From the NCBI GenBank assembly GCA_902801165.1, contig CADCHI010000019.1:1-49454 (forward strand): a stretch of DNA of 49,454 nucleotides, given 5' to 3'. A model generated the notes under the pieces. The model was not told where the DNA came from. It did not search any database and saw only the letters and a program-made list of their open reading frames with translations. This DNA comes from an uncultured Eubacteriales bacterium. GTDB lineage: Bacteria; Bacillota; Clostridia; Christensenellales; Aristaeellaceae. A program made the position numbers and the translations under genes. How positions within the stretch are numbered: the stretch's first letter is position 1; each line of letters starts with the position of its first letter. Shown in pieces: positions 23,606 through 31,604 of this stretch.

Positions 23606-24180
23606 TTGACATCCTCCGTCCCCGGCGCGAGCTCGCTGAGCTTCTCCCGCACCTTCTGGAAGTCTTCCCAGGCGTCCCGCTTTTTAGCCGGGTCCCGCAG
23701 CAGCGCCGAAGGATGGAACGTGGGCAGGAACCAGACGCCCTTCTGCTGGTACCAGCGTCCGTGGTCCCGGGTGATGAACACCTGGTCGTTGATCGTGTAC
23801 TGGCAGGCGGTCTTGCCCAGCAGCACCACCACCTGGGGCCGCACCAGGGCCACCTGGGCCCGAAGGTAGTTCAGGCAGGCCGCCGCCTCGTCCGGCTCCG
23901 GGGTCCGGTTCTGGGGCGGTCGGCACTTGACGATGTTGCAGATGTATACCTCCGAGCGCTCAAGCCCGATGGCGTGGATCATCCGCGTCAGCAGCTCGCC
24001 GGAGCGCCCCACGAACGGACGCCCTTGGCGGTCCTCCTCCTGGCCAGGGCCCTCGCCGATGAACATCAGCCGGGCGTTGGGGTTGCCCTCTCCCGGCACC
24101 ACGTTGTTTCGCCCCTGGCAGAGCCTGCACTTTTCACAGCTCCCGATCTCCTCCAGCAGCTGTCCCCAGGACACGCGCAC
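23602..24180 (-). CDS. Family 4 uracil-DNA glycosylase (Fe-S)
   Basis: 192 aa. I choose the GTG at 24180 (AGGGAGG 8 nt upstream); the longer frame to 24333 adds 51 low-quality residues. A [4Fe-4S] ligand set is visible: CxxC in SCEKCRLCQGR, C in NIVKCRPPQNRTP, and C in AACLNYL. Motif 1 is MFIGEGPGQEED, motif 2 is TFHPSALLRD. It removes uracil from DNA to start base excision repair. Directly coupled to the Cys-less paralogue. Confidence 0.88.
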   Translation of the reverse strand: MRVSWGQLLEEIGSCEKCRLCQGRNNVVPGEGNPNARLMFIGEGPGQEEDRQGRPFVGRSGELLTRMIHAIGLERSEVYICNIVKCRPPQNRTPEPDEAAACLNYLRAQVALVRPQVVVLLGKTACQYTINDQVFITRDHGRWYQQKGVWFLPTFHPSALLRDPAKKRDAWEDFQKVREKLSELAPGTEDVK

Positions 24181-24268
24181 GCGCCCCGCCTCCCTTGCTT
24201 CTTTCGTATGCTCAAACGCAAAGCGCCCCGGGGAGAAGCCGTTTTCTTCTCCCGCGAGGCGTCGCTTG

Positions 24269-24490
24269 TCACTTCGGTATGATGATCGCGCTCTGGAAGA
24301 TGTCCCAGAGGGACGCGAAGGAATCCCTTCCATCCCGGGCGACCCAGGAGACCAGAGCCGCCAGCAGAGCCGCGCAGGCGACGATCACCACGATGCCGGT
24401 CACCACGCCGAGGAAGTCATAGATGCCGGCGAAAATTTGAAAGTTCACCCTGCGCTGCTTGACCTCTCTGCGCGTATATATCTTTGCCAC
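24269..24490 (-). CDS. Small single-pass membrane protein
   Basis: 73 aa from a GTG at 24490 (GGGAGGTGAG 7 nt upstream). Basic N-terminus (AKIYTRREVKQRRVNFQ), then one long hydrophobic segment (about 20-50: FLGVVTGIVVIVACAALLAALVSW), then a short tail. It has its own TATAAT promoter. A GC hairpin (24231-24238 with 24246-24253) follows before the glycosylase gene. I do not recognise the family. Confidence 0.68.
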   Translation of the reverse strand: MAKIYTRREVKQRRVNFQIFAGIYDFLGVVTGIVVIVACAALLAALVSWVARDGRDSFASLWDIFQSAIIIPK

Positions 24491-24548
24491 GGACTCACCT
24501 CCCGCGGGCCGCGCCCGCCGCGTTGTCTATCGCTCTCGTTTCGTCAGT

Positions 24549-24577
24549 ATTATAGCACGCCTGGCGTCGAAATGCAA
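24549..24577 (-). promoter_or_regulatory. Promoter of the small membrane protein / glycosylase unit
   Basis: Minus strand: -35 TTGCAT (24577-24572), 17 nt, consensus -10 TATAAT (24554-24549). Confidence 0.6.
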
Positions 24578-24609
24578 ATCCCTTCGCGCGACCTGCCCGC
24601 CGCTGCGCC

Positions 24610-26586
24610 TCAGGTGCCGTACTGTATGATCTCGTCCTTCTTCTTGTAGACGCTCTTGCACAGCAGCTCCTTGCTGATCTGGTTGCCGTTCGCGTCCCAG
24701 CGGATCTTGTAGGCTTCGGCCTTGTAGCCGTTGCGCCCCGGCTGGAGCACGTAGGTCTCCCCCTTGGCCAGCAGCGGCGAGGGCTCGTACTGCGTCTCGT
24801 ACTGGATCACCTCGGTGGTCACCGCCTCCAAGGTGATGGATTCGCCATTGGGCAGCAGCTTGCCGAACACGCCGAAGCGCACCCGCTTGTCGTCGGTCAG
24901 GTAGCAGCAGATGTACACGTCGTCGTCCGAGGTGTTCTTGAACTTGAAGTCCTGGCTGTCCCAGTCGACGGTGGCGTCCTTGCCCTTGTCCACGTAGGCG
25001 ACGGTTAACGAATGGTTGTGCCGCTCCAGGATCTCCATGTCGGCCTTCACCGCCGCGTTGAACAGCGTGGTGGACACCTGGCAGATGCCGCCGCCCACCT
25101 GCTCGGTCACGTCGCCGCCGGAATAGGCGGTAGCCTTCTTGAAGCCCCGGGAGGTGGTGCGCTGGCCCACGGTCTCGTTGAAGGAGAAGGTCTCCCCGGG
25201 GGCCAGCCGCTTGCCGTTGATCAGCGACATGGCCAGCTTTATGTTGTTCAGCCTCGCCTTGCTGGAGGAGGAGGCGTTGGTGATGGCGTAGTTGATCAGC
25301 CCGTACTGGGAGGAAATGTCCTCGGTGCTCACCTGGGGCTCGATCTGCCGGATCACGAGGCTCGCGCTGCCGCCTCCCTGGCGAATGGCCTCACCGATGG
25401 ACCGCTTCAGCGCGTCCTGGTCCAGCTCCAGCCCCTCCTCGGCCTCGGTGAACACGAATTCATAGGTCTCCGTGTTGAAGCTCTCGATGGCACCCTCCCG
25501 CACGGGGCGGTCGATGCGCTCGGCGGTCTGCCGGACGTACTCGTCCAGCAGCTCCGGGCTGTAGTCCGTCCGGGTGATGCTGTAGGCAACCGGGTTCTCC
25601 TGGCGCGCCGAGAGCATGCGGTAGCGCTCCTCCAGGGAGCCCCTGCGGCCGGCGCTCCAGGCCGCGGACAGCACCGACTCATAGTCGCTGGAGTAGCCCA
25701 GCTCCCCCGCCGTCACCGACGCGCCGCCGTCCAGCGTCACCGTGCGGTTGGCGTAGCGGGGCTCCACCCGGCTCTTCCAGTAGTCCAGGGCGTTGGCGAA
25801 GGTCATCCGCGAGACGTCCACGCCCTCCACCGTCGTGCCCTCGTAGAAGGTCTGGGAATCCACGGCCTCGCGCATCTGGACGAACTCGGCGTACTGTCCC
25901 CGCTGGCGCACGCCCAGGGCGATGATCGTGAGGATGGCGATGGCCAGGCAGGCGTTCACGATGCCGAAGATCCTGCGCTCCTTCGGCGGCTCGCCGCCCG
26001 AGCGCTTGGAACCCTTGGAATGCTTTCCCTTCTTCCCGGACCCGGACGGCTTCGATGCCTTTCCGGATTCCTGGCTGCGGGTCTTCGTCCTGCCACCCGC
26101 GGCCTCGACCTTCGCCTTTGTGCCGGTGGAATTCTTCTTCCGGGTCGCGGCCTTTGCATTGTCGCCCTCGCCTTCACGCCGCTTCCGGACTTCTTTCGTG
26201 CCGCTCCCGGCGCTCTTCTTCGCAGAAACCGATGCCTTCGCTTCCGGCTTTTTGCCCTTTACCACCGCTTCGGGCTTTTCGGTTGGCTTCTCCACTTTTC
26301 GGGGAGAGGCAGTTTTTCCGCTTGCCCCGGTGTTCTTTCTGGTCGAGGACGCCTCTGCCCCGCCGGCCTTTTTCTCCTTGGCGGCGCGAGCGGAACCCTT
26401 TTCGTCAGACGGCGTCCGCTTTTTAGGCGCGGCTTTCCCTGAATCCGTTCCGCCCTTCCGCTTTTTGGGCGCAGCAAGGCCGGCCCCCGCGGCGTCCTTC
26501 GCCGCGCGACCGTTTTTCTTGCCCGTCCCGCGGGCGTCCGCGCCGCTCTCAGGCGCGGCTGCCAGCTTTTCCATCGTCTCTGCCAT
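24610..26586 (-). CDS. VanW-family membrane protein with long basic N-terminal tail
   Basis: 658 aa. Residues 1-205 are Lys/Ala/Gly/Ser-rich, disordered and cytoplasmic (repeats such as KKR, KPEAK, SGKK). One membrane helix follows at about 208-228 (IVNACLAIAILTIIALGV). Outside the membrane is a PG_binding_4-type region (about 240-430, including YEGTTVEGVDVSRMT), then the VanW domain (about 440-580: KLAMSLINGKRLAPGETFSFNETVG, GGGICQVSTTLFNAAV). VanW proteins are linked to cell-wall and glycopeptide responses, but their chemistry is unknown. The length of the basic tail is unusual and suggests cytoplasmic nucleic-acid or acidic-partner contact. Confidence 0.88.
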   Translation of the reverse strand: MAETMEKLAAAPESGADARGTGKKNGRAAKDAAGAGLAAPKKRKGGTDSGKAAPKKRTPSDEKGSARAAKEKKAGGAEASSTRKNTGASGKTASPRKVEKPTEKPEAVVKGKKPEAKASVSAKKSAGSGTKEVRKRREGEGDNAKAATRKKNSTGTKAKVEAAGGRTKTRSQESGKASKPSGSGKKGKHSKGSKRSGGEPPKERRIFGIVNACLAIAILTIIALGVRQRGQYAEFVQMREAVDSQTFYEGTTVEGVDVSRMTFANALDYWKSRVEPRYANRTVTLDGGASVTAGELGYSSDYESVLSAAWSAGRRGSLEERYRMLSARQENPVAYSITRTDYSPELLDEYVRQTAERIDRPVREGAIESFNTETYEFVFTEAEEGLELDQDALKRSIGEAIRQGGGSASLVIRQIEPQVSTEDISSQYGLINYAITNASSSSKARLNNIKLAMSLINGKRLAPGETFSFNETVGQRTTSRGFKKATAYSGGDVTEQVGGGICQVSTTLFNAAVKADMEILERHNHSLTVAYVDKGKDATVDWDSQDFKFKNTSDDDVYICCYLTDDKRVRFGVFGKLLPNGESITLEAVTTEVIQYETQYEPSPLLAKGETYVLQPGRNGYKAEAYKIRWDANGNQISKELLCKSVYKKKDEIIQYGT

Positions 26587-26738
26587 CTATCAATGCTCCA
26601 TGAAGCCCTTTGACTGAATTATTCCCCGGACCGTCGCTTCACAATTCCATTATTCAGCAAACGTCCGCCGCGCGCAAGGGGCTTCCGGTAAGATTCCCGT
26701 TCAAAGTTTCGATTTTTTATGGATGGTCCCCTGCCGCC

Positions 26739-28067
26739 TCACTTCGAGCCCACGTCCGGCGGGTCGACGCGCCCGCGCTCGGATCGCAGCTCCCGGATCT
26801 CCCGCTCGAAGCCCTGCTCCGAGGGCGTGTAGTAGGGCATTCCCTCGGCCTCCAGCGGCGCGTAGCGCTGCTCCACATAGTGGCCGGGATAGTCGTGGGG
26901 ATACTTGTAGCCCTCGCCGTGGCCCAGCCGCGCCGCGCCCTTGTAGTGGGTGTCCCGCAGGTAGGCCGGGACGCTCTCGTAGCCGCCCCGGTCGGCGTCC
27001 GCGAAGGCTGCTTCCACGGCGGCGCACACCGCATTGGACTTCGGACTCTCGCACACGGCGATGATCGCCTGGGCCATGGACAGCCGCGCCTCCGGCATGC
27101 CGATGTTCTCCAGCGCCTGCAGCGCCGCCACGGCCTGAACCATCGCCATCGGGTTGGCCATGCCCACGTCCTCGCTGGCGTGAACGATGACCCGCCGGGC
27201 GATCACCCGGGGATCGACGCCCCCGTGGAGCATCCGGGCGAACCAGGCCAGGGCCGCGTCGCTGTCAGAGCCCCGCAGGGACTTGCAGAACGCGCTGAGC
27301 ATGTCGTAGAACATGGATTCGTCCATCTGCATTACGCGGCTCTGGATGGACTCCTCGGCCACGGACAGCGTCACGTGAATGGAGCCGTCCGCCTCCATCG
27401 GCGTGGTCAGCACGGCCAGCTCCAGGGCGTTCAGCGCACTCCGGACGTCGCCGTTGGCCACCTGTACGATGTGCGCCATGGCATCCTCGTCCACGCGCAC
27501 GTCCTGGCCGCCGTAGCCCCGGGTGGGGTCCAACAGCGCCGCCTCCAACGCCCTTTGGACGTCCTCCGGGGCAAGGCGCTCGAACCTGAACAGCCTGCAC
27601 CGGCTGACGATGGCGGGCGTCATGGCGATCATGGGGTTTTCCGTGGTGGAGCCGATAAAGCGTATGACGCCCCGCTCGATGGCGGGCAGTATGGAGTCGG
27701 ACTGGGCCTTCGACCACCGGTGGCACTCGTCCAGCAACAGGTAGGTGCTCTGGCCGTAGAGCTTCAGCCGATCCTCGGCATCCTTGAGCACCTGGCGCAC
27801 GTCCGCCACGCCGCTGGTGACGGCGTTCAGCTGGGCGAAGGCCGACCGCGTGCTTCCGGCGATGATGGAGGCCAGCGTGGTCTTTCCGCAGCCCGGCGGG
27901 CCCCAGAAAATGGAGCTGGTCAGGCGGTCCGCCTCGATGGCGCGGCGCAGCAGCCGGCCCGGCCCGACGATCTGCGCCTGGCCGAAGAATTCATCCAGCG
28001 TGCGCGGGCGCATGCGGTCGGCCAGCGGCGCCCGGCTGCGCGCGGCGGCGGTAAACAAGTCCTCCAT
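26739..28067 (-). CDS. rarA: Replication-associated recombination protein RarA (MgsA/WHIP family AAA ATPase)
   Basis: 442 aa, full length. Begins PLADRMRPRTLDEFFGQ. Walker A FWGPPGCGKTT (about 54-64), Walker B YLLLDECHRW, sensor 1 FIGSTTEN, arginine-finger region SRCRLF, then the C-terminal tetramerisation domain (DVGMANP, PKSNAV, YLRDTHYKGA). It acts at stalled forks next to SSB. AAGGAGG 7 nt before the ATG. The basal copy of the KxxxR linker regions looks normal. Confidence 0.95.
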   Translation of the reverse strand: MEDLFTAAARSRAPLADRMRPRTLDEFFGQAQIVGPGRLLRRAIEADRLTSSIFWGPPGCGKTTLASIIAGSTRSAFAQLNAVTSGVADVRQVLKDAEDRLKLYGQSTYLLLDECHRWSKAQSDSILPAIERGVIRFIGSTTENPMIAMTPAIVSRCRLFRFERLAPEDVQRALEAALLDPTRGYGGQDVRVDEDAMAHIVQVANGDVRSALNALELAVLTTPMEADGSIHVTLSVAEESIQSRVMQMDESMFYDMLSAFCKSLRGSDSDAALAWFARMLHGGVDPRVIARRVIVHASEDVGMANPMAMVQAVAALQALENIGMPEARLSMAQAIIAVCESPKSNAVCAAVEAAFADADRGGYESVPAYLRDTHYKGAARLGHGEGYKYPHDYPGHYVEQRYAPLEAEGMPYYTPSEQGFEREIRELRSERGRVDPPDVGSK

Positions 28068-28116
28068 GGGAAGGCCTCCTTGGAATTGCTTTCTTGCCCG
28101 GCGTTCGCGCCGAACT

Positions 28117-28144
28117 GAAAAAGGAACGCTGCGAACAGCGTTCC
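28117..28144 (-). terminator. Terminator of rpsT
   Basis: Minus strand: stem GGAACGCTG/CAGCGTTCC (28144-28136 with 28131-28123) with a TTCG tetraloop, followed by TTTTTC. T-rich sequence on the other side could make it bidirectional. Confidence 0.88.
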
Positions 28145-28168
28145 CTTTTCTTTGCCATTTAAGTGACC

Positions 28169-28429
28169 TTAAGCCTGAGCCTTGGCAAGGCGCTTCGCCA
28201 TACGAGCCTTTTTGCGGTTCGCAGCGTTCTTATGAATAACGCCCTTTGCGGCAGCCTTGTCAACCGCGCCCTGAGTCGCGCTGAGCAGCTTGACATCGGC
28301 CTCATTCGCGGAAACGGCGGTTTCGAACTTCTTGATCTGAGTCTTCATAGCAGACTTGACCATCCGATTGCGCAGGTTCTTCTTCTCGGTCACCTTAACG
28401 CGCTTGATGGCAGACTTGATATTCGGCAA
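28169..28429 (-). CDS. rpsT: 30S ribosomal protein S20
   Basis: 86 aa from a TTG at 28429, which has GGAGG 8 nt upstream and gives [21 protein letters not shown], the standard S20 start; the longer frame adds 21 unrelated residues. Basic helical bundle protein that binds 16S rRNA, ending [21 protein letters not shown]. The divergent arrangement with gpr is conserved in Firmicutes. Confidence 0.95.
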   Translation of the reverse strand: MPNIKSAIKRVKVTEKKNLRNRMVKSAMKTQIKKFETAVSANEADVKLLSATQGAVDKAAAKGVIHKNAANRKKARMAKRLAKAQA

Positions 28430-28502
28430 ATCATTCACCTCCCTACGCAAATTCGCAAAATGAATTGTATCATGTTTCGGCCCAAAATTCAAGCCATTCA
28501 GG

Positions 28503-28531
28503 ACATATTGATGAAAAAAGTGGGTAAACTA
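28503..28531 (+). promoter_or_regulatory. Candidate forespore (sigma-F/sigma-G) promoter of gpr
   Basis: ACATA (28503-28507) and GGGTAAACTA (28522-28531), 14 nt apart. The second fits the sigma-F -10 pattern GGNNANAHTR fully; the first fits GYATA/GHATR at 4 of 5. gpr is forespore-expressed in Bacillus. Confidence 0.55.
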
Positions 28532-28561
28532 ATTTAAAAATCGCGGAAATGAGGGACATTT

Positions 28562-29488
28562 ATGCGCACAACCCGCACAGACCTGGCCATGGAATCCTTT
28601 GAAAACGCCGGCGAGAGCACCATACCCGGCGTGGAGGTCAGCCACTGGGAGGAGAACGACGTCTCCTTTACCCAGGTCAGGATCACCCAGACCGAGGCCT
28701 CCCGGATGCTCGGCAAGCCCAAGGGCAGTTACCTGACGCTGGAGAGCCCTCTGCTGCGCCGACGGGAGCCGGAGGTCCGCCTGGCCATCGCTTCCATGCT
28801 GGCGGAGGAGCTGGACCGGATGCTGCCTCCGGGCGACGCCTCCCGCCCCGTTCTTGTGGTCGGGCTGGGCAACCGGGCCATCACCCCGGATTCCCTGGGG
28901 CCCGCCGTGGTGGACCGCACGCTCGTCACCCGCCACGTGCTCCAGTCCCCCACCATGAAAGACGCCCTGCGCAGCGTCTGCGCCATCGCCCCGGGGGTGC
29001 TGGGCGTCACGGGCATCGAGAGCCTGGATCTCGTGGAGGCGCTGGTCAAGTCCCTGTCGCCCCGGGCCATCGTCTGCGTGGACAGCCTCTCCGCCCGCAA
29101 CGCGTTCCGCATCGGCAGCGCCATACAGCTGACGGACACCGGCATACAGCCCGGCGCGGGCGTGGGCAACCACCGCAAGGCGCTGACCGAGGCGAGCGTC
29201 GGCGCGCCGGTCATCTCCGTCGGCGTTCCCACAGTCATCTACGCGGCCACCCTGGCCCGGGACGCCTTCGAGTGGCTCTCCCTCCAGAACGGCGACCTGG
29301 AGGACCACGACGCCGCGCTGGCGGACATGGAGCGCACGCTGCTCTCCGGCGACATTGGCGAGATGATCGTCACCCCCAGGGAGATCGACGCCATCGTGCA
29401 GGACGCCGCCGGGATCATCGCCTCCGGCATCAACCGGGCCCTCCAGCCCAACCTCAGCGATGCCGAGATCGCGGCCATGATGGATTAA
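28562..29488 (+). CDS. gpr: Germination protease GPR
   Basis: 308 aa. GPR degrades small acid-soluble proteins at germination. The N-terminus RTTRTDLAMESFE has the TDLA(M)E-like site cleaved in zymogen activation. Core motifs are VVGLGNRAITPDSLGP, APGVLGVTGIES, VDSLSARNAFRIGSAIQLTDTGIQPGAGVGNHRK and VGVPTVIYA. GAGGG is 6 nt before the ATG. It is a direct marker of endospore formation. Confidence 0.95.
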   Translation: MRTTRTDLAMESFENAGESTIPGVEVSHWEENDVSFTQVRITQTEASRMLGKPKGSYLTLESPLLRRREPEVRLAIASMLAEELDRMLPPGDASRPVLVVGLGNRAITPDSLGPAVVDRTLVTRHVLQSPTMKDALRSVCAIAPGVLGVTGIESLDLVEALVKSLSPRAIVCVDSLSARNAFRIGSAIQLTDTGIQPGAGVGNHRKALTEASVGAPVISVGVPTVIYAATLARDAFEWLSLQNGDLEDHDAALADMERTLLSGDIGEMIVTPREIDAIVQDAAGIIASGINRALQPNLSDAEIAAMMD

Positions 29489-29640
29489 GTAAAGCCACTT
29501 CCACTAATTATAGCAAACTTATCGTCTTCGCCAGTAATCATTTACTCCGCGTTCACAGTTTGTTCATATCTTTTCGATATACTATGCACGTCGGTTGGTA
29601 TACCGATCAAAAGGACACCCAACCTTCTTCTTCCCCCCTT

Positions 29641-29676
29641 GACGCGAAATTGCCCTTGAGCAAGGCGATTTCGCGT
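29641..29676 (+). terminator. Hairpin downstream of gpr
   Basis: GACGCGAAATTGCCCTT pairs with AAGGCGATTTCGCGTC (29641-29676, one bulge and one G-T), followed by ATCCTTTTG. The 506-bp gap 29489-29994 otherwise holds no open frame I can support, only a weak hairpin at about 29742-29760 and the promoter at 29923-29931. Confidence 0.6.
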
Positions 29677-29922
29677 CATCCTTTTGTTTGAATCCACCCC
29701 TTTGCGGGAAAGCGGTTCCTGCATAATTATCCAGCCCCGGTTCGTCTCTTTCCGACGAATTGTTAACTGCCCCGCGCGCCGGACGTGCGATGCGCGTAGT
29801 CCGCCTCCAACCATGTGGGCAGCGTCATGCGGCTGTTGGGACGGTGGCTGAAAACCGCCGCCTCTCTAATCCCCCGTCCCGACATTTTTAATCGTCCGAT
29901 AATGATTCACCGGCGTCCGATT

Positions 29923-29931
29923 TGGTATAAT
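29923..29931 (+). promoter_or_regulatory. Extended -10 promoter of the DUF1846 gene
   Basis: TGG-TATAAT (29923-29931) is an extended -10 with a perfect hexamer. The region 17 nt upstream (TGATTC, 29903-29908) is a poor -35. Confidence 0.65.
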
Positions 29932-29994
29932 AGATCCATGTGAAAAACGCCCGGGACAAGCTCCCCGGCCCAATAAATGCTGCGGAGGTTACCA

Positions 29995-31479
29995 ATGAAT
30001 AAGATCGGTTTCGACAGTCAGAAGTACATCCAGCTGCAATCCACCCGCATCCGCGAGCGCATCGAATACTTCGGCGGCAAGCTCTACCTGGAGTTTGGCG
30101 GCAAGCTGTTCGACGACTACCACGCCTCCCGCGTGCTGCCCGGCTTCGCCCCGGACAACAAGATCCGCATGCTCCTGGAGTTGAAGGACCAGGCGGAGAT
30201 CATCATCGCCATCAACGCCAACGACATCGAAAAAAACAAGGTGCGCGGCGACCTGGGCATCACCTATGATTCCGACGTCATCCGCCTGGTGGATGTCTTC
30301 CGGGAGTTCGGCCTGTATGTGGGCGGCATCGCCGTGACCCAGTACACCGGCCAGTCTGCCGCCGACCAGTTCCAGGTCCGCCTGAGGGCCATGGGCCTGA
30401 AGGTCTACAAGCTGTACCGCATCCCGGACTATCCCTCCAACGTCGCCGGCATCGTCAGCGACGAGGGCTACGGCAGGAACGACTACATCGAGACCTCCCG
30501 CTCCCTGGTGGTGGTCACAGCTCCCGGCCCCGGCAGCGGCAAGATGGCCACCTGCCTGTCCCAGCTGTACCACGAGCACAAGCGCGGCGTGAAGGCCGGC
30601 TACGCCAAGTTCGAGACCTTCCCCATCTGGAACCTTCCCCTGAAGCATCCGGTAAACCTGGCCTATGAGGCCGCCACCGCCGATCTGAACGACGTGAACA
30701 TGATCGACCCCTTCCACTTGGACGCCTACGGGGAGACCACCGTCAACTACAACCGCGACATCGAGATCTTCCCCGTGCTGCGGGAGATCTTCAAGCGCAT
30801 CTACGGCGAGTGCCCCTACAAGAGCCCCACGGACATGGGCGTCAACATGGCCGGCAAGTCCATCGTCGACGACGCCGTGTGCTGCGAGGCCTCCTGCCAG
30901 GAGATCATCCGCCGCTACTACCGCACCGCCTGCGCGTTGAAGCAGGGTCGCGCCACCGAGGCCGAGCTGAACAAGCTGGAGCTGCTGATGCAGACGCTGA
31001 ACCTGGATTTCAGCCAGCGCGCCACGGTGGAGCCCGCGCTGGAGCTGGCCGCCAGGACCGGCGAGCCCGCGGTGGCCATCGAACTGAACGACGGCAGGAT
31101 CATCACCGGCAAGACCTCCGACCTGCTGGGCGCTGCCGCGGCTGCGCTGTTGAACGCGCTGAAGGAGCTGGCGGGCATCCCGGACGAGATCAAGCTGATC
31201 TCCCCCACCGTGATCGAGCCCATCCAGCACCTGAAGGTGGCCCACATGGGCAACCGCAACCCCCGGCTGCACACCGACGAGATCCTGATCGCGCTGACCA
31301 TCTGCGCCGTCACCGACGCCAACGCGGAGCTGGCCATGGAGCAGCTCTCCAACCTGAAGAACTGCGAGGCCCACTCCACGGTGATCCTCTCCCAGGTGGA
31401 CGAGGGCATGTTTGGCAAGCTGGGCATGAACCTGACCTGCGAGCCCGCTTACCAGACCAACAAGCTGTACCACAAGTAA
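29995..31479 (+). CDS. DUF1846 family protein
   Basis: 494 aa from the ATG at 29995 (GGAGG 7 nt upstream; six upstream codons rejected). Starts MNKIGFDSQKYIQLQSTRIRERI, with EFGGKLFDDYHASRVLPGF, VTAPGPGSGKMATCLSQLYHE (a P-loop-like GPGSGK) and a Cys-containing CCEASCQEIIRRYYRT. The family is widespread in Firmicutes as a cytoplasmic hexamer of unknown biochemical role, often described as two domains with Rossmann-like folds. Monocistronic. Confidence 0.9.
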   Translation: MNKIGFDSQKYIQLQSTRIRERIEYFGGKLYLEFGGKLFDDYHASRVLPGFAPDNKIRMLLELKDQAEIIIAINANDIEKNKVRGDLGITYDSDVIRLVDVFREFGLYVGGIAVTQYTGQSAADQFQVRLRAMGLKVYKLYRIPDYPSNVAGIVSDEGYGRNDYIETSRSLVVVTAPGPGSGKMATCLSQLYHEHKRGVKAGYAKFETFPIWNLPLKHPVNLAYEAATADLNDVNMIDPFHLDAYGETTVNYNRDIEIFPVLREIFKRIYGECPYKSPTDMGVNMAGKSIVDDAVCCEASCQEIIRRYYRTACALKQGRATEAELNKLELLMQTLNLDFSQRATVEPALELAARTGEPAVAIELNDGRIITGKTSDLLGAAAAALLNALKELAGIPDEIKLISPTVIEPIQHLKVAHMGNRNPRLHTDEILIALTICAVTDANAELAMEQLSNLKNCEAHSTVILSQVDEGMFGKLGMNLTCEPAYQTNKLYHK

Positions 31480-31561
31480 TCCGGCGGTTGCCGGCGCACC
31501 TTCGTAAAGCCTGACCCAAATATATTCCAGTTTCCTGATTATAAATGAACTTTATAAACCG

Positions 31562-31591
31562 CGCCGCCCGGCTGGTTACAGCCGGGCGGCG
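31562..31591. terminator. Bidirectional terminator between the DUF1846 gene and the pilus locus
   Basis: Perfect 12-bp GC stem (31562-31573 with 31580-31591), 6-nt loop, TTTCTAT on the plus side and CGGTTTATAAA on the minus side. Confidence 0.78.
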
Positions 31592-31604
31592 TTTCTATGC
31601 TCGT

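Noticed and set aside
29489-29994. Small genes or a non-coding RNA in the 506-bp gap after gpr
   Set aside because: Only a terminator-like hairpin, a weak hairpin and the downstream promoter are visible; short frames there lack ribosome sites.
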